A stretch of DNA of 64,000 nt from Schistosoma mansoni. Its lineage: Eukaryota > Platyhelminthes > Trematoda > Strigeidida > Schistosomatidae. This document shows positions 1 through 9,959 of the stretch, piece by piece. Every line of letters starts with the position of its first letter. Position 1 is the first letter of the stretch. The stretch covers positions 1,798,001 to 1,862,000 of the forward strand of contig NW_017386006.1 of the NCBI RefSeq assembly GCF_000237925.1, in the 5' to 3' direction. The notes below the pieces were generated by a model. That model made no database searches and was not told the origin of the DNA. It saw only the letters and a program-made list of their open reading frames with translations. Position numbers and translations under genes: made by a program.

Positions 1-216
1 ATTGAAAGTTAGCTCATGATTTGAATTTCTGTGCTTACAACTTGTTTGAACAGATTAGACTGATGTATCACAACAATGAATCCATAAAATATATGGTGAA
101 TAATATATATTCACGTGTATAGATTTATTTAGATATGTATAAACAGGTTTTCGTTATATTAAAATACGAGATCTTAACCTATCTCTGTAGAGAATAAAAT
201 ATGACACAATTATTTG

Positions 217-446
217 TTTATAAATCTTTCATAGTTGAAATCATGAGTCAATTGAAGCTAGACCACCATGGAAAATGTGGTAGCACTGGACGGTCGTTTC
301 GTCCTATTATGGGACTCCTCAGCAGTGCGCATCCACGATCCCGCACCCGCGAGATTCGAACCCAGGACCTACCAGTTTCACGCCAGAACACTTAACCGAT
401 AGGCTACTGAAATACCCACAAAACCCCTTTTGATTTATAAATCTTT
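217..446 (-). mobile_element. tRNA-derived SINE with hammerhead ribozyme, copy 1
   Basis: A 204-bp insertion (230-433) is bounded by perfect 13-bp direct repeats tttataaatcttt at 217-229 and 434-446, read as target-site duplications. On the minus strand it starts with a tcaaaaggggttttgtgg head, continues into a tRNA-like part with a B-box (gattcgaaccc on the plus strand at 353-363) and an A-box-like segment near 398-411, then a hammerhead motif (283-328), and ends with a tail reading cttcaattgactcatg. The head passes almost directly into the tRNA-like part, so this is a short form compared with the 13,701-14,152 copy. SINE status rests on the pol III-like boxes plus the duplications. Confidence 0.8.
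283..328 (-). ncRNA. Type I hammerhead ribozyme motif (SINE copy 1)
   Basis: Minus strand. The core pieces appear in order: CTGAGGA, stem II arms GTCC/GGAC around a cataata loop, GAAA, and the cleavage triplet GTC. Stem I is a perfect 6-bp pairing GCACTG/CAGTGC. Stem III is a minimal near-palindrome (ACGACCGT), like the very short stem III of schistosome Sm-alpha hammerheads. All core residues expected for a CUGANGA...GAAA hammerhead are present, so self-cleavage is plausible; activity is not shown by sequence. Confidence 0.75.
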
Positions 447-589
447 AACAATGATATGCATGATAATAAACTTCGTGATCCCGTCAATGTAATATGGAAC
501 AGTTTTATATCTTTCGCAAACAGTTTAATACATATTATAAGGTATAAAATAAACACGATACTCAGAGTGTTTAGTTTAAAACAGAATAA

Positions 590-960
590 TTCCTATGTTA
601 GCTAGTCGGATGTGATCGGTAGGAGACATTGGATCAAAGCTTTATGAGGTTGAATACTTTTCAACAGTGTGTTTCTGTAGTCACGAGGGGTTCGATTCTC
701 ACTGTGAGATTGAAATATATGTTTTCCAGTATCAGATTCAGAAATGTTGCCACTGAGACATTAGTTTAGCGTCAGACCTACTGGTAAAGTGAGACATTTA
801 CTGGTTAACCGTCGTCAACTGCCCTCGACCATCGATCTAAATATAGTGTGCGCAATGTAGAGTCTCTGATAAGTGGACCAAATGCAACTTGATCTCTAGA
901 ATTTGACTACCACTGAAAGCTAGATAAAAAGTCTATATACTACTCAGTGACCAATCAGTA
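590..960. repeat. Degenerate tRNA-like repeat and unassigned sequence
   Basis: A ggggttcgattctcac segment near 680-695 resembles a pol III B-box, so this may be an old SINE. No ORF or other signal is visible before the LINE that starts near 960. Confidence 0.3.
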
Positions 961-2672
961 CCAATGAAGCTAAATAAACACTGGACGTTTGGGGAAACAT
1001 CATTACAAAGGTTTAATACAGCCTTCCAACGAGATACTAAAAAACTCAACGAATTCAAGATAACTCTCAACAACATGTTCCACGCTATACAAGATCTACG
1101 GAAAGAAGACGAAGAAACTACTTCTGAGGACAACTGGAAAGTGATCAAAGAAGCATTAACTTCAACGTGTCAGGAGGTTCTGGGACGCAAAAAGCATCAT
1201 GATAAGGAATGGATCTCTATAGGAACCCTGGACTGAAGTCAGATATTGAAGTAACTACAAACATTCTTCACATTCTATTCTAGAAGGTTTGAAAAGAAGA
1301 GCAAGTGCCTACGGACTGAAAAGAAGATCACCTCATCAAGATACCCAAAAAAGGAGATCTGAGCATATGTGAGAATTACAGAGGCATCACACTGTTGTCA
1401 GTACCATGCAAAGTTTTCCACAGAGTGTTGCTGAACCGGATGAATGATACAGTGGATGCTCGACTTCGAGATCAACAGGCTGGATTCCGTAAGGATCGAT
1501 CGTGCACAGACCAAATCGCGACACTACGAATAGTCGTTGAACAATCAGTTGAATGGAACTCGTCACTATACATCAAGTTCATTGACTATGAGAAGGCGTT
1601 TAACGGTGTGGACAGGAGAACATTATGGAACCTTATTCGACACTATAGTGTATCTGAGAAAATAGTCAGCATCATACAGAGTTCAAACAACGAATTACAC
1701 TGCAAAGTCATGTATGGAGGACAGCTGACAGACGCATTCCGAGTCAGACAAGACTGTTTACCCTCCTCCTTTATCTCTTATCTGGTGGTTGACTGGATTA
1801 TGAAGACCTCGACATGTCGAGAGAAACAATGTACAGCTCGGAATCAATTTGAAGATTTACACTTTGCACATTATCTGGTCCTCCTATCCTATACACACAC
1901 CAACAAATGCAGACGAAGACATCTAGTGTAGCAGAAGACTCTGCATCAGTGGGCCTCAACATAAACAAAGGAAGAAGCAATATCCTTTAATACAACAAGG
2001 GGAACACCAACATAATCACACTTGATGGAGAAGCTCTGGAAGATGTAAGAACATTCACGTAGCTGGTCAGCAGCATCATCGATGAGGGTGGAGGGTCCGA
2101 TGTAGACATAAAGGTGAGAATCGGCAAAGCAAGGATCGCATTCCTACAATTGAAGTATACATGGAACTCTAAACAACTGTGTGCAAGCCAACATCGAAGT
2201 CACAATCTTCAATACGAATGTCAAGACAGTTAGTTATATTGTACGGAGCTGAAGCGTGGAGAACTACTACAACCATTATCGAGAAGGTACAAGAATTTAT
2301 AAATGGTTGTCTACGTAAGATACTCAATGTCCGTTGACCGGATACCATCAGCAACAGCCTATTGTAGGAGAGAACAAACCAATTTCCATCTGAGGAGATT
2401 AGGAAGAGTTACTGCATGCGAATAGGAAATGCAATGTGGAAATCACCAAACTGCATCAGGAGGCAAGCCGTAACTTGGAATCGTGAAGGGAAACGGAAAA
2501 GAGGAAGGCTGAAGAACATAGTACTTCGGGAGTTGGAAGTAGCTATGGAAAGGATGAATAGTAACTGGGAGTGACTGGAAAGGATTGTCGAGTTCAGAGT
2601 TGGATGGAGAGTGCTGGTGAGGTTCCTATGCTCCTCGACATGGGTAGTAGACTTAGGTAAGTAAGTAACTGT
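960..2672 (+). mobile_element. RTE-like LINE, 5'-truncated and decayed
   Basis: Broken pieces of one non-LTR retrotransposon polyprotein are readable in order. 964-1236 gives the endonuclease-RT linker. 1395-1931 gives RT blocks including QQAGFRKDRSCTDQI, SSLYIKFIDYEKAFNGVDRR and VVDWIMKTSTC. 1930-2640 gives the C-terminal region in several frames. The catalytic FADD box reads FAHY, and stops and frameshifts are frequent, so it is dead. It ends with gtaagtaagtaac, the (GTAA)n-type tail seen on related copies here. The endonuclease domain is missing. Confidence 0.8.
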
Positions 2673-2859
2673 TTTAAGTATGCCATACTCTTATCCGGCT
2701 GATCTTTTTAATTAAATTAGTATCTTGCACGTTATAATTTTGATCTCAAAATTCCTTACTTAACACAATCATGTATAATTGAACTTCAACAACAAGATAT
2801 CATCACTACTCTTTAATCTACACTAGATAGACGGATTAAAGTTTGACATGTTATTGCAG

Positions 2860-3097
2860 AATTGATAAGGTACTTCAATATACTGCAATTCACTTGAATG
2901 ACTCTCCGTATCGTGCAGTTTCGCTAATGAAAGAGGCAGCCCAAAGAAATGGTAGTCTACACATAAATCTCGACTGGAAATTATGCTTGTTAAGTTATAA
3001 ACTAAACTCTATACAGATTGCAAACACTTTTCAATATGATTTTACACCTCATTTATTTGTAAAAAGTCCATTTCAATCAATAACTGATTACCTTGAG
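2860..3097 (+). CDS. Possible orphan internal exon, unknown product
   Basis: An open segment of about 79 codons is framed by an acceptor (ttattgcag before 2860) and a donor-like gtataa after 3097. It encodes a non-repetitive sequence (IDKVLQYTAIHLNDSPYRAV at the start) that I do not recognise. It lies about 6 kb upstream of the CBM21 exon on the same strand, but its end is phase 0 while that exon needs 1 nt from its predecessor, so they cannot join directly. It could be an exon of another gene or chance. Confidence 0.25.
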
Positions 3098-3351
3098 GTA
3101 TAAACATTTCTATAAATTTTATTTTCATGATCCAATTATATTATTTCTCCTGAACAATATTAATGACAATAAAGTTTACATGAACCTAGATCTTACATCA
3201 CATGTTCTGTATAATCAACAAATAACATTACTAGTTATATTAACCAACATTGAACTATGAAAGTAAAATACTATTATCCCTTAGGACTCAAACTGAATAT
3301 ATTTGTCAATTAAAAGTAACGTATAGCTAGTTAATAATACAAAATACCAGC

Positions 3352-3902
3352 TACTGTGGATATGCCCCCAAATGCCTCGGTACGGCCGAGAGTGAGGAGA
3401 GTTCGCTCTCCCTCTCGAAATGTTCTCACATGGCCACGCGTATATAGCCTCTACCAGGGAAGTCCTACTCACTGCATTCTCACAGTTGCATTACTGTTGT
3501 TTACGAAATTGAGAGGACGAAAAGCGAATGTCCGGCACTTTAACCGGGTTGGTGGACACGGAAAGTCCAACTAGGGGAGTTGGAAAACCTTAATTCCAAA
3601 CCAATGGTGCACATGGGCTCCAGTATCCTCAAATAACAAATGGCGTATTAACCAATCGTTGGTGACCGGCTACCATGGGACTGCATCTCCTTACGATGCT
3701 CCACTGCCTTGTGGATTAGATCTTTAGGTCAAAGGCTCCGGGTGTGTTCCCCTAAGAAAACCACCTGCTTCAGTTTGGGCACCTGAGTAGTATCACAGTC
3801 CTCACACAAATCAAATGAGATTTGTGAGGCGCATATGTATCTGGTGCTTCCTTGTACCAATATTTATGTATTCAAATAAATAAATAAAATACTGTGGATA
3901 TG
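3352..3902 (+). mobile_element. LINE-end non-autonomous retroposon, copy with 13-bp TSD
   Basis: The element (3365-3889, about 525 bp) is bounded by 13-bp duplications tactgtggatatg at 3352-3364 and 3890-3902. It starts cccccaaatg and ends in an (AAAT)n tail. Its first ~440 bp match the 5' region of the full LINE at 42,285-46,191 and its last ~65 bp match that LINE's 3' end, so the whole coding region is absent. It is therefore a deletion derivative likely mobilised by the LINE enzyme. Confidence 0.8.
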
Positions 3903-4636
3903 ATTCTGTCTTTATGCGTTAAATTATAATATGACATGTCTATGTTTTACATTAACTTGAGAAATATCACTCGCAAAACAAAACATTCAACGGTTATTTT
4001 TGGCTATATTGAGGATTTTCATGGCATTATGATCTTCCAACACTTTATGAACTTAAATCAAATGGATTTTAATTAATTCAGCCGACATACTCACTTCTTC
4101 GATGTCATTTCAGTTGTGATTTAGGCTGACAATTATTCATCAGGTTATTTGTCTATGAATTAAAACAAATCACTCCTATGTGTATCTCTTCAGTGTTCTG
4201 TAAATTTCAGTACATTTACAATAAAAAAATTTTTTCTTTTGGAATGAAGTGATTCACTTCCAATCAATGGATTTAAGGTACTCTTCTCTCTAACAAACTT
4301 ATTTCTAATAATAAATGGAGCATAATACCTGTAAATCTTATTTTCTCTTAGTAATAACGAATCGATACAAGGTTAACAACTATTGAATATTAGTGTTTGC
4401 TGAATAACTGTTTCTCTATAATAATGAATATCTGAAAACTCACTAGGTAAAAAATTCAATACCTTTCTAGTTTTATACCAAGCATAATATTATGAAACTA
4501 ATGAGTCAAGAGTTAAAAGTCATAATTTTCACCTTTGGTTAATTCGTGATATAGAGTGACTGATATCAGTATTGTCGCTGATATCTGCCTTCTAACATAG
4601 CTAAACTCTATTAATCATAGATTCTTATTTGAACGT
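3903..4636. other. AT-rich spacer
   Basis: No convincing ORF, RNA gene or repeat boundary was recognised here. Confidence 0.4.
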
Positions 4637-5076
4637 TGAGTATTCCTATATAGTTGAGATCATGAGTCGATTGAAGTTAGACCACCATGGAAAACCTGGA
4701 AGCACTGGACGGTCGTTTCGTCCTATTGTTGGACTCCTCAGCAGTGCGCATCCATGGTACCGCCTCGCGAGCGAGATTCGAACCCAGGACCTAACAGTCT
4801 CGCGCGCGAGCATTTAAACGATAGACCACTGAGCCGGCACCCAACGGTATTTATATCTAACTTCAACCAATCCACGAAATTGAGCAACCATTCACCAATA
4901 TCTTCAGTAAGTTGATGTCTCCTAACAGACCTGGTTGAACTTCACTGGTTACTGCTTCTTACTAGAACTCCAGGAAATACCTCATGGAGCCAGTCACTAG
5001 TGAGCATATAATCATTATCAGAAGGGGGTTTTGTTGAGATTTTAGTAATTTTATGTAGTTGAGATCATGAGTATTC
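4637..5076 (-). mobile_element. Hammerhead SINE, copy 2 (long form)
   Basis: The element (4646-5067) is flanked by tgagtattc at 4637-4645 and 5068-5076. In minus orientation it carries a unique 5' part, a tRNA-like segment with a B-box (4783-4795, plus-strand gattcgaaccc), a hammerhead at 4702-4747, and the family tail. A tagttgagatcatgagt direct repeat occurs near both ends. The cagaaggggg head lies here in the opposite orientation (about 5024-5035) to that in copies 1 and 13,701, so head orientation varies in the family. Confidence 0.65.
4702..4747 (-). ncRNA. Type I hammerhead ribozyme motif (SINE copy 2)
   Basis: The minus strand reads GCACTG, CTGAGGA, stem II GTCC...GGAC, GAAA, a short stem III ACGACCGT, the cleavage triplet GTC, then CAGTGC. 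Stem I is fully paired and the core is intact. Confidence 0.75.
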
Positions 5077-5649
5077 TATTGAAAATCGATCACTTGTTAA
5101 CACATGATTATCAATCAGAGTAAAAAAGTGTTCAAAACACAATTGAATTCTTTTTTTAATTAGGCATATTGCATATGGATACTATGTGTATTCTTTAGTT
5201 TCTTGTTCTATCCATTCCAATATTGGTCATTAAATTGATGCCGTTATAAAAAGAAAAATAACACTAATGTTTACAATTAAGTAAGCTTACACTATTCATT
5301 TAAAAGATACTGAAACCCAAAGGTGAACTTTGACTTTACTGAACCCGTTCAGTTATTCAAACTAAATAACCTTGATTGTTTTTATCTTCATTTCCACTTG
5401 AAATGTTCTTTTTTTTTACACCATTTTACCATATGTCACAATTTGTTCACTGTTTTTTCTTGCAATATTATTATTATGATCTTGTCTGATAAACATTTTT
5501 CATAGACATCAACATTTCCCCATACACATAAATATTTATCACCATTGAGGACACAAAAATTTAGTGATATATTAAGTGGTGGAAAATATTTGTAGCTCGA
5601 GATGAGAATTTTGAGGGGGTTTTATTCTTCGAGCCTTCATTGTCTTCTT

Positions 5650-5790
5650 TGTGGCTCAGTGGTCTAGTGGTTAAGCGTTAGCGCGTGAGATCGGAGGTCC
5701 TGGGTTCTAATTCCGCGATCGGGATCGTGAGCGCGTATAGATGAAGGGTCCCATACTAGGACGAAACGACCGTCCATGGCTCCCTAGTTT
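5650..5790 (+). mobile_element. Hammerhead SINE, copy 3, ribozyme core lost
   Basis: A tRNA-like part (ggctcagtggtctagtgg A-box side, tgggttctaattccg B-box side) is followed by gtcccatactaggac and GAAACGACCGTC. The CTGAGGA box has decayed to atgaagg, so the ribozyme should be inactive. The sequence runs straight into the LINE-end element beginning near 5795. Confidence 0.65.
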
Positions 5791-5794
5791 AGCA

Positions 5795-6235
5795 CCCAAA
5801 GGCCCTGGTTCGTCCGAGAGTGAGGAGAGTCAGCTCTCCCTCTCAAAATCCTCTCAAATGACCACGTGCACACAACCACTGACAGGGAAGTCGTACTCAC
5901 TGACCTCTCACTGCAAGGATGTTGTTTACGAAATTGAAAGAACGAAAAGCGAGTGTCCGGTGCTTCAATCGGATTGGTAGATATGGAGGATCCACCTAAG
6001 TGAGTTGGAAAACCCTGATTCCAAACCAATGGTATACATGGGCACTATGATCGTGAGGGAAAGAAAGGCATATGGACGTATTGTTGGTGACCGTGTACCA
6101 TGGGACTGTATCTGTTTATGTTGCTCTACTTCCTTGTGGATTAGCCCTTCATATGAAAGGCTCGTGGTGTGGCCCCCTAAGAAAGCCACCTTATTTCGTT
6201 TAGGTACACTATCAGCATCCCATTCCTGATATAAA
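5795..6235 (+). mobile_element. LINE-end element, 5' part only
   Basis: About 440 bp match the 5' region of the SR2-like LINE and its derivatives (ccctggt..cgtccgagagtgagg onward). The shared (AAAT)n 3' end is absent and the sequence changes to Penelope-like coding sequence near 6235. Either a truncated copy or one broken by later rearrangement. Confidence 0.65.
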
Positions 6236-6960
6236 TCGAAACCAAACGCATCAGCATAAACAAAATCGAGTACAGAAACCAAAAAGCATGTTATCCTACC
6301 ATATATAAAAAGTATATCAGAAATTACAACGAGATTGTTGAAGCTTTTTGGTATAGTTGTAGCACACAAGCCAACAAAATCACTTCAATCAATCCCATGC
6401 AAATCAAAGAACGAAATGACAAAAGAAGAAAAACCTAACATCATTTACAAAATAAATTGTTCCAACTGCGAAAAATACTACATCGGATAAAGTGCACGCC
6501 CTCTTCATCTTTGCCTGAACGAACATCAATTAACAGTCAAACGCCATGATATGTCTTCACTTATATTAATGCATGTGAACAATTGTGGACACATTCAACT
6601 GGGAAAATATTGAGATCTTGTATAGACGCAATTCTAAAAACACCAGAGAATTTTTAAAAGCTTGGCACTCAGATCAATCAGCAATCAATCGATCCAATTT
6701 ATCACCCAATCAAAAAAATTATAGACAAATATAGGACGAAGAATCAAATCATTAATTGAAGATACAATCAAAAAAAAGAAGTAAACAATGACATTTTAAA
6801 GGTCAACAATAGCTAATCAAGATTATGGTCTACAGGACAAGCTGTAAGCCATATGTGAAGGAATTTGAACAATTCACTTCGACTTGAAGTTTGTACTGAT
6901 GATGTTGTTAAGAAGAACGATGAAAGCTACATGACTGAACCATTCAACTCACAGAACAAT
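6235..6960 (+). pseudogene. Penelope-like element remnant, GIY-YIG region
   Basis: Conceptual translation gives a cysteine-bearing GIY-YIG type endonuclease stretch (NIIYKINCSNCEKYYIG near 6430-6490) followed at once by a stop and later frame breaks. This matches the C-terminal endonuclease of Penelope-like retroelements, diverged from the 7,431-8,988 copy. The 3' part carries a hammerhead-like motif with CTGATGA at 6897-6903 and GAAA at 6922-6925, with an extra nucleotide in the core spacing. Confidence 0.6.
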
Positions 6961-7223
6961 TCTTTCTATTTTAAATTAGTTATACCAAATCAATTTTGGG
7001 AAAAGTCCCCTCTATGACGTAAAAGCTTTATAGACATTTGTTTTTCTTCTTTGTTACGTAACTGAAAACTTTGAGATCATTGAAAGCTACATGACTGAAT
7101 CATTCAAATCACAGAACAAAACATCTTCAAATGTGATACGTTGGAAAAGTCAATTTTGGGAAAAATCCCCTCTATGACATAAAAGCTTTATAGACATTTG
7201 TTTTTCTCCTTTATTACGTAATT
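6920..7223 (+). repeat. Tandem duplication, period about 160 bp
   Basis: Two adjacent units begin at about 6920 and 7082. Both carry gaaagctacatgactgaa and, further on, the ctatgac..taaaagctttatagac block (near 7010 and 7172), with a few substitutions. The unit overlaps the 3' end of the Penelope remnant, so this is probably a repeated terminal segment of that element. Confidence 0.65.
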
Positions 7224-7238
7224 GAATTCTTTTATTAC

Positions 7239-7421
7239 TAATATTAAGAATAGTTAAAAGCGTGAGTCAATTGAAGCTAGACCACCATGAAAAACCTGGA
7301 AGCACTGCTTGACGGCCGTTTCGTTCTATTATGGGACTCTTCAGTTGACTCACGCTTTCAACTATGAAAATACTAAATCTCCACAAAAAACCCCTTCTGA
7401 TAATTAATATTAAGAATAGTT
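7239..7421 (-). mobile_element. Hammerhead SINE, internally deleted copy with 17-bp TSD
   Basis: The element (7256-7404, 149 bp) is flanked by perfect 17-bp repeats taatattaagaatagtt at 7239-7255 and 7405-7421. It keeps the family head (minus strand cagaagggg...), a hammerhead-like core (CTGAAGA, GAAA, GTC on the minus strand) and the tail, but lacks the tRNA-like part. The two ends form a short inverted repeat (aaagcgtgagtc.. / ..gactcacgcttt). Stem I no longer pairs, so cleavage is unlikely. Confidence 0.75.
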
Positions 7422-9001
7422 TATATAATCTATAAGAACTCTCGTCTAAATTAGAACGAATAGTTTCACAGTATTTGAGCGCCGAGTTGATGTAAGACAT
7501 TAAATAGGAATAATATATTTGTAAAATCTCAGCGAATGAATTTGTAGTAAATCCAACGTTTCGCCAACCTTTCCTAGACTGTTTAGTGGAAAGGAAAGTT
7601 AATAATAGCTTAAAAATTAGTATATTTCGAAAGCCGACAAATTCAGAAAAATTTCTAGATTTTAAATCGGCACATCCACACTCAACCAAAGTGACAGTAG
7701 TCAAAAATATGATTACAAGAGCTCAAAAACTTGTCACTGAACCAAATGATATAAAAACGGAAATAAATTTAATTACATCTACCCTAATTATGAACAATTA
7801 TCCAAAAGATTTTATTAAAAGAATAATTAAGATTGAAAGAAAAGATGACATTGTTAATACAAAAAGATTACAGAAAAAGGAATGGGTTAACACAGTGGTG
7901 ATCCCATATCGGAAAGGAATTTCGGAAGATATTCGAAGAATCTTAAATAATCAAAATATAAGAGTATTTTTTCGAACAAACAATACTCTAAGATCAAAAT
8001 TAGTAAGAATTAAAGATCCAATACATAAAGAAGAACAACAAAATTGTGTCTATGAAATCAAATGTAGTGACTGTAATGCAACGTATGTAGGTGAAACATC
8101 AAGACAACTGAATGTGAGGGTGAAGGAACACAAACAATGTTTGAAACATATTCCTAAATCCTCAGATGATGTAAGGAAATTGGAGAACAAATCAGCGATA
8201 GCATTACATTCGATAGAATCGGGTCATACAATTGATTTCGATGGCACAAGAATCCTTCAAAAAGCGTTTAATTATTACAAGGAGAGACAAACAGCTGAAG
8301 CCCTATACATTTGGGCTAACCCAAACAATATTAATAGGAGGGATAGTAGACATTTAGCAGTGCCATGGCAGATAATCATTAATAAGTAACAACCTGAACT
8401 CCTTAATGTTTTTATCTAATTCGTATTATCTAAAATGACAACAATTACACTCAATGATTCTAATCAGTTGTCTTATCGGAATTTGTTAAACAATTCACAG
8501 GAACATTAAAAATGACACATACATACAGTCAAAAATTACGATCTTCAAATTTCACCTTTATATTTATATTTTTATTTTGTTTAATTATCTTCATGTTATA
8601 CATACTGTGACAGATATGATTCATATCACATATATTACAAATTGTATGTTTTTCCTTATAAATTCACTGATAAGAGACAATATATAATGTGAATGTAATT
8701 TTCTCCTCTCACCTCTTACGTTTTTTCTATACAATTATGTTTGATGAACACTCATCACTTCACATCACATATCTCTTAAACATACCTAGTTTAGACTTTT
8801 TGTTAACATTGATTGGATGACCTATTCAGTGTATAATGAACCCGGAGGACCATGTACCTATTTATATTCGATAATTTTAATGTTTGATTATAATTCCTTG
8901 AAAAAGCTTGGACCAGATTGTCAGGCGAAACGTTGGATTTACTACAAATTCATTCGCTGAGATTTTACAAATATATTATTCCTATTTAAGTTTATATAAT
9001 C
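7418..9001 (+). mobile_element. Penelope-like element with 13-bp TSD
   Basis: The insertion (7431-8988) is bounded by 13-bp repeats agtttatataatc at 7418-7430 and 8989-9001. It contains a perfect 65-bp inverted repeat (7501-7565 and 8924-8988), the inverted terminal piece typical of Penelope-like elements, around a C-terminal coding fragment at 7586-8389. The reverse transcriptase catalytic core is missing, so it is a 5'-truncated copy. Its left duplication overlaps the right duplication of the hammerhead SINE next door, so the two insertions used nearly the same site. Confidence 0.75.
7586..8389 (+). CDS. Penelope-like element C-terminal fragment: RT thumb and GIY-YIG endonuclease
   Basis: 267 uninterrupted codons. 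The first ~110 residues (RKPTNSEKFLDFKSAHPHS, then a basic helical stretch) match the part of Penelope reverse transcriptases after the catalytic palm. Residues ~150-190 carry the GIY-YIG domain: VYEI, two cysteines in CSDC, then TYVGETSRQLNVRVKEH. A conserved tail (ENKSAIALHS..GHTIDFD) follows. In Penelope elements this endonuclease nicks the target DNA. The fragment is truncated upstream, so it cannot act as a full enzyme. Confidence 0.8.
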   Translation: MERKVNNSLKISIFRKPTNSEKFLDFKSAHPHSTKVTVVKNMITRAQKLVTEPNDIKTEINLITSTLIMNNYPKDFIKRIIKIERKDDIVNTKRLQKKEWVNTVVIPYRKGISEDIRRILNNQNIRVFFRTNNTLRSKLVRIKDPIHKEEQQNCVYEIKCSDCNATYVGETSRQLNVRVKEHKQCLKHIPKSSDDVRKLENKSAIALHSIESGHTIDFDGTRILQKAFNYYKERQTAEALYIWANPNNINRRDSRHLAVPWQIIINK

Positions 9002-9030
9002 ATTCAAATTAATTTTTTTTTATATTACAG

Positions 9031-9959
9031 AATATAATAATACATTTGACAATTTCAATTTTGGATCCATTAAAGATCATACACATAATAAACGATCAAA
9101 ATTTCAAATATTTTATGGGGATGATTATTTCAATTCCGAAAATAATAATAATCATAATAATAATCAATTAATAAAATTACCTAAACAATTAAATACTACT
9201 GAAATAGAATCACATTATATATGGAGTTTAACTTTTTCACAACCAGCATCACGTTATTATGAATTTAGACAAAAACTTGAGAAAGATTATATCTCATTAG
9301 AGAATATAAGTATCATCCAATCAACTAATCATCCTTATACATCATCAATTAAACTAAAAGGTACTATTAAAATTAAAAATATTTGTTATGAAAAATTAGT
9401 TTTTCTACGTTTAACTAAAAATAATTGGAAAACATTTAATGATTATCAAGCAGTATATAATTCACAATTATCATTATATAATACATGGTCTAATATAAAA
9501 CGTTATGATACATTTATATTTAATATTCATATAGAATCAGATCAAAAATATTTTGATCCTAATGATAAAATTGAATTTGCTATTTGTTTTACTGCATTAA
9601 ATCATGATCATAATCATAATAATAAGATCGAATATTGGGATAATAATAATCATGAAAATTATATTATTGAACAACGAAAACTTCGTCCAATTTTTATGAA
9701 TATGATAAATATAGAACAGTCACAATCATCTGATGATATGTTACCAATGACATATAATGAGGAATTATCTACAATCGATAAATCGATCAATATTAATAAT
9801 AGTAATAATAATGATAACTGTAATAATAATAATGATTGTAATATAGAATATAATATACCTTCTTATACATTAGATTGTCGACCTAATTTTGATGGTTTTA
9901 CATCATTTACAAATTATAGAGCATGGAGTCATTACTCTGGTGAAACAAACTATTATTAA
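9031..9959 (+). CDS. PPP1R3: Glycogen-targeting PP1 regulatory subunit, last coding exon (CBM21 domain)
   Basis: After the acceptor ttatattacag the frame is open for 308 codons to TAA at 9957-9959, needing 1 nt from the previous exon. Residues ~62-213 form a CBM21 (carbohydrate-binding type 21) domain: YIWSLTFSQPASRYYEFRQK, YISLENI, GTIKIKNICYEKLVFLRLT, NNWKTF, IEFAICF and YWDNNNHENY. The family recruits protein phosphatase 1 to glycogen, promoting dephosphorylation of glycogen synthase and phosphorylase. The PP1-docking RVxF motif is expected in an upstream exon and was not found here. The C-terminal ~90 residues are rich in Asn and Ser, a low-complexity tail. A possible poly(A) signal AATAAA is at 10266-10271. 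The Penelope insertion ends only ~40 bp before the splice acceptor. Confidence 0.85.
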
